Of a stretch of 64,000 bases of DNA, positions 55,487 to 63,223 are shown one piece after another. The stretch comes from Streptomyces dioscori. GTDB taxonomy: Bacteria > Actinomycetota > Actinomycetes > Streptomycetales > Streptomycetaceae. A model generated the notes under the pieces. That model saw only the letters and a program-made list of their open reading frames with translations. It was not told the origin of the DNA and did no database searches. The stretch is from contig NZ_KZ679053.1 of NCBI RefSeq assembly GCF_003024195.1, forward strand, positions 186,001-250,000. The letters run 5' to 3'. The translations under genes were made by a program, and so were the position numbers. The stretch's first letter is position 1. Each line of letters opens with the position of its first letter.

Positions 55487-56551
55487 TTAGTGGCGGCGTG
55501 TGGGGCGTCTGTGTTGTTCGGCGAGGTGGTCGAGCTTCACCGCGGCGAGTGCGGTTTTGGTGATGCGTTCGGTGCCGTCGCAGATGGCGGTGACGGCGGC
55601 TTGGCGGATGAGCCTTGTGAGGGAGCCGATGCGGCCGGCGGTGCGCTGGTGGAGGTAGGGGGCGTGGCGGGGGAGGGTGCCGGGTCGGTGGTGGTGGAGG
55701 TCGAGGGCGTTTTCTATGTCGGTGATGACGTCGCGGAAGGGGTGGCGGGTGCCGTGGCGGGCGGGGAGGGGGCCGCAGTCGATGAGGGTGGCGCGTCCGG
55801 CGAGTTGGGCGCCGCGCACGCCGGTGAACAGGGGGGTGTCGGGGAGGTTGATGCCGGCGTAGACGAAGGTGGCGGGGAGGCGTTCGGTGAGGTCTTTGAT
55901 GAGGTCGGCGGTCTGGGCGCCGGTGGTGGTGCGGGGGTTGAGGCGGTGGATCTCGTCGATGAGGACGAGGTGGACGCCGGCGTGGGTGTAGGTGTGGCAG
56001 ACGGCGTCGGTGATCTGGGTCTGGGTCATGCGGGTGGTGACGGGGATGGCGAGGTAGCGGGCGAATTCGGTGATGAGGGTTTTCGCGGTGGCGCCGGGCG
56101 GGACCAGGACGTACGCGACGGGTACGGCGGTGTGGGCTGATCCGGGTGGTGTGGGGTTTTGGCGGGTGTGGGCGAGGTGGCAGGCGCGGCCGACGTTGAG
56201 CAGGGCGGTGGTTTTCCCGGCTGCGGCGGGTCCGGTGACGATCAGTGAGGGCCGGGCGGTGGTCTGCTGGTGGCGGCCCAGGATCATCAGGGTGCGGACC
56301 TGGGTGGCGAGCTGGCTGATGGCGGGGGTGCGGATGGTGACGAACGCGGAGTGGTAGGCGAGGCGTTCGTCACGGCTGCGGGGCGGGGCGTCGGGCTGGG
56401 GCGGGGCGGGCGGGTCGGTGGTGGCGAAGCGGTGCCAGCCCTGCCAGGTGGTCAGGGGCCAGGAGGGCTCGGCTGCGCCGCCACCCCTGTCGGAGGTGGT
56501 GCCGGCCGGCGGGGTGTTCTGGCTTTCCTGTGGGGGGTGGGGGTTCACCAC
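55487..56551 (-). CDS. tnsC: TnsC/TniB-like AAA+ ATPase
   Basis: A 354-aa ATPase. A proline-rich N-terminal tail of about 60 residues precedes the AAA+ core with Walker A GPAAAGKT (residues 107-114) and Walker B HLVLIDE (194-200); LLAERLP-type lid sequence is seen as LIKDLTERLPATFVYAGI near 225. It regulates the transposase and links it to the target protein TniQ. GTG 56551 overlaps the tnsB stop by 7 bases. It is the last gene of the set, next to the putative transposon end. Confidence 0.85.
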   Translation of the reverse strand: MVNPHPPQESQNTPPAGTTSDRGGGAAEPSWPLTTWQGWHRFATTDPPAPPQPDAPPRSRDERLAYHSAFVTIRTPAISQLATQVRTLMILGRHQQTTARPSLIVTGPAAAGKTTALLNVGRACHLAHTRQNPTPPGSAHTAVPVAYVLVPPGATAKTLITEFARYLAIPVTTRMTQTQITDAVCHTYTHAGVHLVLIDEIHRLNPRTTTGAQTADLIKDLTERLPATFVYAGINLPDTPLFTGVRGAQLAGRATLIDCGPLPARHGTRHPFRDVITDIENALDLHHHRPGTLPRHAPYLHQRTAGRIGSLTRLIRQAAVTAICDGTERITKTALAAVKLDHLAEQHRRPTRRH

Positions 56552-58662
56552 TTGTCGGCTTCCTCGTGCGCGTCGTAGAGCCCGAATCCCGTGCGCGGGG
56601 CGGGGAGGCCGGCTTCGTCGTCTTCGGTGTCGGGGATCTCATCGAGGTCGTCGATGCTGTCGTCCTGGCCCCATTCGGTCGGGTCGTTGGCGCCCTGGCC
56701 GCGGTCGTGCTGCGGGTGGTGGGCTGCGGGGAGGGGAACTGCGGCGGTGCGGGCCACAAGAGCCTGTTCGGTGGTGGTGGCGTGGCCGCTGTGGACGCGG
56801 CGCATGAGCTGGTCGAGGGCGTCGGCGAGGTGGGCTTCGACGTGTTCGGCGTCGCCGTGGGTGTGGTGCTGGGCGTGGGTGCGGATGTGCTGCCAGGTGT
56901 GGTCGTTGAACGGCTGGTGGACGTGGTCGCGGTGGATCCACGGGATTTCGGTGAGGTGGCCGTCGGTGAGGCGGATCCAGATCTGGCGCACGTCGTGGGG
57001 GTTGTAGTGGATCTCCCATTTCCCGCTGCGGCCGGCGACGGGGGAGGCCTGGCCGCGGTAGGGGGCCAGGAAGTCGGCGTCGTAGGTGCGGTGGTGGATG
57101 CGGATGCCGGCGGGGGTGATGGACTGCCAGCGCACGGGGAGCAGTTCGAGGTAGTCGCGGCCGCTCAGCGGGACGGGCACGTGTCCGGCGACGGCGAGAA
57201 GGGCGGCCCACATCTGGTTCGGGGTGAGGGCCTTCTTCGGCATCAGGGGGTGGCGCAGGCCTTGATGGGGCCGGTGGTGGTAGTGCACCAGCCATTCGTC
57301 GAGGAGGTCCTGGAGTTGGGGGACGCTGTAGCAGGCGTCGTGCGTGATGTCGGGGCCGCGGCGGGTGACGTCGGATCCGGTGTAGCCGGGCAGGTGCTGG
57401 CAGAACAGCGCGTTGATGGTGCCGAACGTCCGCTCGACGATGCCTTTGGCGGTGGGGGCGTGGGGCGGGGCGGGCTGGACGCTGATGCCCAGGTGTTCGC
57501 AGGCGGCCGTGAACGCGGCGGAGACGAAGACTTTCCCGCGGTCGACGACGATCGTCTCGGGCAGGGCGACGGGCCGGGCCGCAGCCCCCGCCAGACGCTC
57601 GTCCAGCGCGGCGAGCCGCTGGTGGGGCAGTGCGGGGGCGCGGTCCATGCGCAGGATGTGCGGCCAGGTGGGCCGGGCGGGGTGGGGGACGGCCATCTCC
57701 GCGAGCAGCAGGGCCGCGTCGACGGCCTTGGTCGCGCTGGGGCACAGGACGGCGGCGAGGATCGCGCGGGTGGCGACGTCGACGGCGATGGTGAGCTCCG
57801 GGCGGGTCAGGCGCCCGTCGTCGAAGAGGGCCAGGACGTCCAGGCGGGTGGTGTCGATCTGGACCTGTTCGCCGGGCCGCAGCGCCGTGGCGGGGGTGAA
57901 GGCCCGCCCCTCGATGCTCGCCGGCACCTGCCGCACGGGCTTGGTGGGCAGTTCACCGGGCCGGGCCAGGGTGGTGACGAGCCGGTACAGCGTGGCCTGC
58001 GACGGCACCGGCACCGTGCCGGGGCCGTGCCGGTCGGCAAGGATCTGGTGGACCAGCGGGAACAGGCCGTTGATGGTGCCCCGGGAGCGGCCGCGGCGGC
58101 GGCGCAGTGCTTCACGGACGGCGGCGACGACCCGTTCGTCGGCCCGCCCGGTGGGGCTGGAGGCACGGGTGGTGCGGTGGTCGAGGAGCCCCCACAGGCC
58201 CTGCTTGCGGTAGGCGAGCCGCATGCGCTGCACCGTGGTGCGCGACACCCGTCCGAAGCCGAGCGCGGTCAGTTCCTGCGCCTTGGCTTGCTCCCGCTCG
58301 GCCAGGGTGTGCCGCTGCGGGTCGTACTGCGGCCGCACCGTTCCTTCGCTGCCGGGCCCGCCGGTGAGCCCGCATTCGACTTCCCGCACGTGCCGCCGCC
58401 AGGCCAGCGCCTTCTCACGTGCTGCGGCGGGGGCGGTCTCGAACAGCCCCCACTGCGGGGCCGCCTGCGGCGTGTCGGCGCCGATGACGGTGAAGCCGGG
58501 GTCGGCGAACAGGTGCCCGGCGAGCACGGCCTGCCCGCCGCCGTCCGGCCCGACCAGATGAATCTCCTGTCCCGACAGGGCAACCACCTGCCACGTCACG
58601 CCGCCGTACCGGACGCGCGCGCCGGGCTTCACGGCCGGCCGGGCATTGCGCCGCGTGCTCAC
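56545..58662 (-). CDS. tnsB: TnsB/TniA-like DDE transposase
   Basis: A 705-aa transposase. Helix-turn-helix segments lie near 120-165 (LTALGFGRVSRTTVQRMRLA, YRKQGLWGLLDHR), the integrase core holds the DDE triad at about D270 (VQIDTTRLDVLAL), D374 (IVVDRGKVF) and E410 (KGIVERTFGTINALF), and a Mu-type C-terminal beta-barrel follows (near WQSITPAGIRIHHRTYDADF). The acidic tail is likely the TnsC contact. GTG 58662 overlaps the tnsA-like stop by 4 bases and has GGGAGG 6 bases upstream. It cuts and joins the transposon 3' ends. Confidence 0.92.
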   Translation of the reverse strand: MSTRRNARPAVKPGARVRYGGVTWQVVALSGQEIHLVGPDGGGQAVLAGHLFADPGFTVIGADTPQAAPQWGLFETAPAAAREKALAWRRHVREVECGLTGGPGSEGTVRPQYDPQRHTLAEREQAKAQELTALGFGRVSRTTVQRMRLAYRKQGLWGLLDHRTTRASSPTGRADERVVAAVREALRRRRGRSRGTINGLFPLVHQILADRHGPGTVPVPSQATLYRLVTTLARPGELPTKPVRQVPASIEGRAFTPATALRPGEQVQIDTTRLDVLALFDDGRLTRPELTIAVDVATRAILAAVLCPSATKAVDAALLLAEMAVPHPARPTWPHILRMDRAPALPHQRLAALDERLAGAAARPVALPETIVVDRGKVFVSAAFTAACEHLGISVQPAPPHAPTAKGIVERTFGTINALFCQHLPGYTGSDVTRRGPDITHDACYSVPQLQDLLDEWLVHYHHRPHQGLRHPLMPKKALTPNQMWAALLAVAGHVPVPLSGRDYLELLPVRWQSITPAGIRIHHRTYDADFLAPYRGQASPVAGRSGKWEIHYNPHDVRQIWIRLTDGHLTEIPWIHRDHVHQPFNDHTWQHIRTHAQHHTHGDAEHVEAHLADALDQLMRRVHSGHATTTEQALVARTAAVPLPAAHHPQHDRGQGANDPTEWGQDDSIDDLDEIPDTEDDEAGLPAPRTGFGLYDAHEEADKW

Positions 58663-59462
58663 CGAGTACCTCCCGTCCTGCCCGGACGGTTCCCGTCCCG
58701 TGGGCCGACGAGGACGCGTTCGTGCAGCGGCGTCTCCAGACCGGCCGTCAGCTGCTGGTGCCACAGGGCGTGAAAGACGCAGGGCAGGACCTCGATCGGG
58801 TCGCCGGCCGCTTCGGTGCCCTCGATCAGCGGCCGCGGGCGCGTGAACGCTTCGAGGACCGCCGCCATCAGTCCCGGGCGGCCTGCGTTGCGGGGGTGGC
58901 GGTAGCCGGCCAGCCACTTCAGGTTGGCGGCCGGTACGTCGTCGAGCGGCGCCAGACGCCGGTAGGTCCAGCCGATGTCCGCGCACGCCTGTGCGACTGC
59001 CGCGGCGGCGTTTCTCGCGCGTTCCCCGCCGGCGTCGGGGTGGCCGGGGCAGTCGGCGAGCAGCGCGGTGCCATCAGCGTGGCGGGCGAAGAGCTGCGGT
59101 ACCCAGGAACGCACCTGCCCGCGGGGATTGCGCCACAGCAGCCGCACCGGCCGCCCCGCCAGACCCGTCACGTCCCGGTCGCGGTCCAGGACCATCAGCT
59201 GCACACGCATCGCCTTCGACCCCGCGGCCACGTGCCGACCGGTGGTCGCCGACCACCACAGGCCCGGCCCCCAGCGCCGCCCCGGGATGATGGGGAACGC
59301 CGACACCGGCGGCAAGTCCTCGAACGCCACGGTCATCGCGGCATCCGCCCACCGCTGCTGCACCGCCTGCCCCACCGGGTCGAGGAACACCGCCTCGAAG
59401 TCGCTGCCCCGGCCCGCGGCCACTCGCCCTGCCCGGCTCCGGGCTGCTCCTGTGCTGCTCAC
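58659..59462 (-). CDS. tnsA: TnsA-like protein with missing nuclease residues
   Basis: A 267-aa protein placed and shaped like actinobacterial TnsA endonucleases: AFEDLPPVSAFPIIPGRRWG near 45, then LMVLDRDRDVTGLAGRPVRL, SWVPQLFARHADGTALLADC near 120-140, and GWTYRRLAPLDDVPAANLKW with LAGYRHPR near 170-190. In active relatives the same places read roughly ESxxERxxLxxLDxDP, HxPDFFAR and VVDVR. Here the acidic residues are replaced (GSKAMRVQL, VPQLFAR, LADCPG), so nuclease activity is unlikely. It may stay as a structural partner. GTG 59462 has no strong ribosome site. Confidence 0.75.
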   Translation of the reverse strand: MSSTGAARSRAGRVAAGRGSDFEAVFLDPVGQAVQQRWADAAMTVAFEDLPPVSAFPIIPGRRWGPGLWWSATTGRHVAAGSKAMRVQLMVLDRDRDVTGLAGRPVRLLWRNPRGQVRSWVPQLFARHADGTALLADCPGHPDAGGERARNAAAAVAQACADIGWTYRRLAPLDDVPAANLKWLAGYRHPRNAGRPGLMAAVLEAFTRPRPLIEGTEAAGDPIEVLPCVFHALWHQQLTAGLETPLHERVLVGPRDGNRPGRTGGTR

Positions 59463-59571
59463 CCGCGCCAGCCAAGCCGCTCCCGCCGACAGGCGACGCC
59501 ATTTTCAGTATTTCTGCCACGCACGGGTGCCGTATCAGCTAACAGCCAACCCGCCCCCCGGCGCACCGCTG

Positions 59572-61056
59572 TCAGCCGCCGTTTTCCTGCCCGCCCGCTG
59601 TCAGCATCCGGCTGAGCACCTCGACGGGCAAATCCACCCACCGGGCCACCTCCTGCAGCGGCACCCCGCCGTTCACCGCCGCCACCGCCGTGCGTTTCCA
59701 GGCCGCCTCGATCAGAGCGGCGCTGTGACCGAGCCCGCGCAGCAGCCGCTGGGCGACGTCGGCGGTCGCACCGCTCTGCACCCCGCGCAGCTGCAGCAAC
59801 TGCTCCTCGGCGCCGTCGACGGCGCTGGTGATCAGCATGCGCTGCTCGGCGGGCACGGCAGCGCGCCACATCGTCCCCGAACCGGGTGCCTTCTTCTCCC
59901 TGCCCGCCACCCGCAGCTGCCCGGCCGCGGTCGCCGCCTGGTGCTCCTGGCGCAGCCACCACGGATCGTTGTCATACCCGGGCGGCCCGCCGGCCCCGCG
60001 GCGAAGCCGGATGACGCCGCCCATCCACGCGATGAGCGGCCCCCCGTGGTCGGCTGCGGCCAGCGGCCCCAGCCAGTCCCGGCCCAGCCGCTCACCGAGC
60101 CGGCGGCAGAACATCCCGTCGGCCGGCAGCGCCCGCGGCCGCCCGGCACCGCTGTCCACCCACACCAACTCCGCCATGCCCGGATCCAGCAGCGCGCCGG
60201 CCACCATCACCACCTCGGGAAAAGTGACCGGGTCCCGCCCCACGATCCGCCACCGCTCCAGATCACCACCAACATCCCCGCCCGCGACCTGGTGCAGACG
60301 CCGCGGCCAGATCGTCTCCCGCTCCCAGCCATACGCCTGCTCCCACCACCGGGCCACCACCGCCTGCGCCAGCGCGAACACCCGCTCCGGCTCGGCCCCG
60401 GCCCGCACCGCCCGCCGCGCCACCCTCGCCCACTGCCGCTGCGCCGCCACCACCTCCGGCAGCCCGCGCAGGTCCAGATGTTCCAGCGGCTGGTTGGCAT
60501 CCGCGTCCAGCAGCCATCGCCCATGGCGCACGCACACCCGCTCCCGCCGCGGCGTATACCGCACCACCCGCACGGCCGCTCCTGTACGCCGGGCCGTACA
60601 CAGCCGGCAGCCGAAGGCCACCGGACCGGCCACCGCGCCACCGATCCGCCACAGCCCCACCGGATCGCTGGCCCCGGCGCGCAGCTTGGCGTCCTCGTGT
60701 GCCCAGGACGGCAACGCCCGCGCCAGGACGTCTTCCTCGACGCCGCACATGCCCGCCAGGACCTCGCGTCCGGCCGCGTTCAGCAGCACCTCGGCATCGG
60801 CCCGTGCGCCCCCGCCCTCGTGCCCGGGCGGGTAGTTGCGCCACTTCCAGCACGACCGCAGCACCTTCGCTTCCATCCCGTAGCGGTTCGCGATGCGGCA
60901 GATCAGCGACGAGGTCGTCTCCCTCGGCAGGGGAGCGGTCCGCAGCAGGCCGGAGTGAGGGGGCACTCCACCAGGTTCGCGTGTCCGCCGTTCCGGCGGG
61001 CGCTTTTGCAGCGGATGCCCGGGTGCCCCGTCCTTGCCAGGGGCCGTCATTCGCAC
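59572..61056 (-). CDS. tniQ: TniQ/TnsD-like target-selection protein
   Basis: A 494-aa TniQ-family protein. The N-terminal TniQ motif is LPRETTSSLICRIANRYGME at about residues 43-62; a zinc finger follows with GCRLCTARRTG near 147 and VCVRHGRWLLDADANQPLE near 170 (C-x2-C...C-x2-H). The C-terminal 200 residues are helical with HTH-like pieces (VPLQEVARWVDLPVEVLSRM). TniQ/TnsD proteins bind a target DNA or a guide complex and recruit TnsC. It is the first gene of the set. GTG 61056 or ATG 61050 is the start. Without a Cas system nearby, DNA-sequence targeting is more likely. Confidence 0.85.
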   Translation of the reverse strand: MRMTAPGKDGAPGHPLQKRPPERRTREPGGVPPHSGLLRTAPLPRETTSSLICRIANRYGMEAKVLRSCWKWRNYPPGHEGGGARADAEVLLNAAGREVLAGMCGVEEDVLARALPSWAHEDAKLRAGASDPVGLWRIGGAVAGPVAFGCRLCTARRTGAAVRVVRYTPRRERVCVRHGRWLLDADANQPLEHLDLRGLPEVVAAQRQWARVARRAVRAGAEPERVFALAQAVVARWWEQAYGWERETIWPRRLHQVAGGDVGGDLERWRIVGRDPVTFPEVVMVAGALLDPGMAELVWVDSGAGRPRALPADGMFCRRLGERLGRDWLGPLAAADHGGPLIAWMGGVIRLRRGAGGPPGYDNDPWWLRQEHQAATAAGQLRVAGREKKAPGSGTMWRAAVPAEQRMLITSAVDGAEEQLLQLRGVQSGATADVAQRLLRGLGHSAALIEAAWKRTAVAAVNGGVPLQEVARWVDLPVEVLSRMLTAGGQENGG

Positions 61057-61207
61057 TCGACGGGACCCTTCGGGCCGTTTTTCCTGTCACCGCCTGCTAC
61101 TCCTGTGACCTGGGAAGACGATGCGATAGACCAGGAGGTAGGGGGAGTTGGGAAAAAATCTTGGCCACCGGCATCCGGATCTGGCCTCCGGCGGCGTGTA
61201 AGGGAGC

Positions 61208-61225
61208 GAAGGCCCTTGGGCCTTC
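61208..61225. repeat. Perfect 18-base palindrome before the sigma-factor operon
   Basis: GAAGGCCCTTGGGCCTTC is self-complementary over all 18 bases and lies 35 bases before the first start of the three-gene operon. It could be an operator or the end of the tniQ-side transcript. The rest of 61057-61260 has no gene. Confidence 0.5.
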
Positions 61226-61260
61226 ATCAACGAGTTCGTTTCTACTGGGAGGCCTGGTCG

Positions 61261-61542
61261 ATGACTTGGTCGTACTGGGCAGGAGCGGGCGGGGTTCCCC
61301 TGCTGCTCCTGCTGTTCTTCGCGATGCGCCGCGCCAAGGGTGTCGTGGAGATGCTCGTGAAGGCGCACATCGAGACCCGGGCGGAGCGCGAGCAGCGCGC
61401 CACCATGGTCGCGATGGCGCAGTCCCTGCCCGATGGTGGCGCCGCGGCCCGCTTCGAGCAGGGACGGCCGGCGTGGCTGTTCCGCAAGGACGCAGCCGAG
61501 CCGGCGGGCCACCGGGCTATCGCCACGCGGGAGGCCGCGTGA
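61261..61542 (+). CDS. Small membrane protein, first gene of the sigma-factor operon
   Basis: A 93-aa protein with one N-terminal membrane helix (YWAGAGGVPLLLLLFFAM) and a charged helical tail (VKAHIETRAEREQRATMVAM). It could be a membrane tether or an anti-sigma-like partner of the next product, though no known anti-sigma motif is present. ATG 61261 has GGGAGG 8 bases upstream. Its stop overlaps the sigma-factor start (GTGA), so the two are made in fixed ratio. I know no family for it. Confidence 0.7.
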   Translation: MTWSYWAGAGGVPLLLLLFFAMRRAKGVVEMLVKAHIETRAEREQRATMVAMAQSLPDGGAAARFEQGRPAWLFRKDAAEPAGHRAIATREAA

Positions 61543-62063
61543 GCGAGGCCGCCCCGGGAGCGGACTTCGAGTCCTTCGTCCTCGAGACTATCGAGGCGTT
61601 CTCTCGACTGGCCCGGGCCCAGGCAGGCGACTTGCACAGCGCCCAGGACGCTGTGCAGGACGTCTACCTGAACATGTACCGCCGGTGGGACCAGCTCATT
61701 GCTGGCCACGGTTCCCTGACCTCCTACGGCCGCATTGCGGTGAAGCGGGCGGTCATCGACCAGTTCCGCCGCAACAAGCGGATGGTCACGGTGCCTGTTC
61801 ACGGCCTGCCCGAAATGGAATCAGGCATCGGAATCCCCGAGGCCGCCTACGAAATGATTAAGGAAGGCATCGACGAACTCGTCTCCAGCCTTCCTGAACG
61901 GCAGCGCGAGGTCATCACACTGTGTGTTCTGCAGGACCTCAGCCCTGCCGTGGTTGCGCAGCGCCTCCAGATAAAGGAGGAGTCGGTGAAGCGCTATATC
62001 AAAGCCGCCGCCAACAACCTGAAGAAGTCCATCAACGAGCATAGCGAGGAGGCCACCGCATGA
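61539..62063 (+). CDS. Small sigma-70-family sigma factor
   Basis: A 174-aa sigma factor with region 2 (SAQDAVQDVYLNMYRRWDQL, SYGRIAVKRAVIDQFRRNKR near 35-80) and region 4 (IDELVSSLPERQREVITLCV, LQDLSPAVVAQRLQIKEESV near 112-150), the ECF layout without regions 1 and 3. The linker is short. GTG 61539 overlaps the upstream gene, and its stop overlaps the next start (ATGA), so it lies in the middle of a tightly coupled trio. It would direct RNA polymerase to a few promoters, perhaps of this mobile or telomere-linked region. Confidence 0.9.
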   Translation: MSEAAPGADFESFVLETIEAFSRLARAQAGDLHSAQDAVQDVYLNMYRRWDQLIAGHGSLTSYGRIAVKRAVIDQFRRNKRMVTVPVHGLPEMESGIGIPEAAYEMIKEGIDELVSSLPERQREVITLCVLQDLSPAVVAQRLQIKEESVKRYIKAAANNLKKSINEHSEEATA

Positions 62064-62701
62064 CGTACCTGTCCGCTTGGACGCACCAGCCCGAGGGGCG
62101 GGGAACCATCCGGCTCCTCGCCCTATGGCTCCTGCTCGAAGGCTCTGAGCAGGCATTCTCCAAGGGTTCTCGGATCAGCGAGGACCCTGTCCAGGCGGAG
62201 GGGGGCCAGCCTTCGGGCTGGCCCCCGGCCCCCGCCCTCTGCCTGGAAGAAAACGGAAACCATCGAGCCGGCGTGGTTCGTGAACTGCACGCTCTCCTGA
62301 AAAAGGAAATCGATGCTTCCGCGACACCACAGGAAACACGGCGCGTGGCAGAAATCCTTGAGTTCCTGGACAGGGATAATGTAGCGCGAAGCTGGTGGGA
62401 AAGAGCAGCTCTCAAGGGTGACGAGGATGCGCGGGACTATCTTCATATCCTCGATGTCGAGAGCGAAGAAGAGCTATCAGCATGCTCTAGGCGCGCGACT
62501 GAACGAACTGAGGAATCTTTCATGTCATTCGTGAGTAGCTTTGTATGCCGGTCAGCCGGTATTCGCGTAGCTGCGGACAGAGTCGACTGGGCTTTGGGGG
62601 AAGCCGGAGTCGGGCTGTCTGAAACAACGCAAGCTCTCGTGCGTGAGATTGAGGACTTCCTGGCGCACTTGGACCACACCACCGGCGGGCCGCGGTGCTG
62701 A
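62060..62701 (+). CDS. Unknown protein coupled to the sigma factor
   Basis: A 213-aa frame with ATG 62060 overlapping the sigma stop. The first 65 residues look irregular and include the DNA of a strong hairpin (62201-62226). From about residue 70 the sequence is convincing: VVRELHALLKKEIDASATPQ, RRVAEILEFLDRDNVARSWW, ERAALKGDEDARDYLHILDV resembles a Sel1/TPR-like repeat, then LSETTQALVREIEDFLAHLD. Codon use is less GC-rich than the neighbours (for example rare ATA, GTA, AGG codons), a sign of separate origin. The real start may be GTG 62276, after the hairpin. Confidence 0.6.
   Translation: MTYLSAWTHQPEGRGTIRLLALWLLLEGSEQAFSKGSRISEDPVQAEGGQPSGWPPAPALCLEENGNHRAGVVRELHALLKKEIDASATPQETRRVAEILEFLDRDNVARSWWERAALKGDEDARDYLHILDVESEEELSACSRRATERTEESFMSFVSSFVCRSAGIRVAADRVDWALGEAGVGLSETTQALVREIEDFLAHLDHTTGGPRC
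62201..62226. terminator. Perfect 11-base hairpin with TTCG loop
   Basis: GGGGGCCAGCC, loop TTCG, GGCTGGCCCCC is a very stable C(UUCG)G tetraloop hairpin lying about 140 bases after the sigma-factor stop. It is within the longest frame of the third gene, which suggests either attenuation between sigma factor and third gene or a later start for the latter. Confidence 0.55.
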
Positions 62702-62760
62702 CACGACAGCGCCTCGCGCGCCCACAGACGGGAGAGTCCTTGTAGACCAGCCTCCATGAG

Positions 62761-62835
62761 GCCTTCACGCGAGAAGGCCGGACGACTCGTTGAAGTGGCG
62801 GCCCATCCCCGCGCCCGCGGGGATGGGCCGCCACT
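62761..62835. terminator. Two hairpins after the sigma operon, one a perfect 19-base stem
   Basis: GCCTTC/GAAGGC (62761-62778) is followed by a perfect 19-base stem, 62794-62812 with 62817-62835, loop GCCC. The second begins AGTGGCGGCCCATCCCCGC. It is likely a strong terminator separating the sigma operon from tap; the size also recalls foldback DNA of replicons. The following 328 bases (62836-63163) hold no gene I can support. Confidence 0.6.
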
Positions 62836-63163
62836 GCATTACCCATAGCTCCGTAGGTCGACTCACGGAGTCTTTACGCCAGCCACGACTGGATCGAGCA
62901 CTCGCCACTGAATACGGGACCACCAACCCAGTCCCCGATCGGTGCGACGTCAGGTGGGGAGATGCTGCTGCGGACGCGGTACGACTTACACCCGTCGCAT
63001 CGAAGCGTCCTGGCCAGCTGCGCGAGCCTCGCCCAACTCTGGTTTCTACGCTGCCGCCAAGCCAGGGGCTCACCAAGCAATAACCACCGCCGGGTTCTTG
63101 CCGAGCTCTTGCTAGTCCTAGCTGCTGCCCCACGGCACGGAGATCAAGACGTGAACGCTATCC

Positions 63164-63191
63164 GTACGCTTTTTGTACGCGATATGTGCGC
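63164..63191 (+). promoter_or_regulatory. Three 11-base-spaced repeats upstream of tap
   Basis: GTACGC at 63164 and 63175 and GTGCGC at 63186 recur exactly every 11 bases, one helical turn, 33 bases before the tap start. They form a candidate binding array for an HTH protein, perhaps Tap itself or a plasmid-type repressor. Confidence 0.55.
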
Positions 63192-63223
63192 TTCACGCTA
63201 GGGTCGGAGGAAGGAGGTTCTGT

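Larger units (their letters stand above)
55266..61056. mobile_element. Tn7-like transposition module (tniQ-tnsA-tnsB-tnsC)
   Basis: Four minus-strand genes in the order tniQ, tnsA-like, tnsB, tnsC, with 4- to 7-base overlaps between the last three, form a complete Tn7-like gene set. On the tnsC side a G/T-rich arm (55266-55486) with three similar repeats follows, and an ISL3 fragment ends abruptly at its edge, which suggests a real transposon end. The other end was not found; it may lie beyond the sigma-factor genes or be lost. No CRISPR array or Cas gene is present. The boundaries given are therefore only the part I can support. Confidence 0.6.

Noticed and set aside
56530..58773. 747-codon open frame opposite tnsB
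   Set aside because: Glycine/valine-rich shadow of a high-GC gene; tnsB on the minus strand has a full DDE domain.
61090..61117. GTCAC/GTGAC inverted pair upstream of tniQ as the other transposon end
   Set aside because: It is short, has no copy at the G/T-rich end, and does not contain the repeats found there.
58975..61542. 855-codon open frame opposite tniQ and tnsA
   Set aside because: Shadow frame rich in Pro, Arg and His; the opposite strand encodes TniQ. Only its last 93 codons are real, as a separate small gene.
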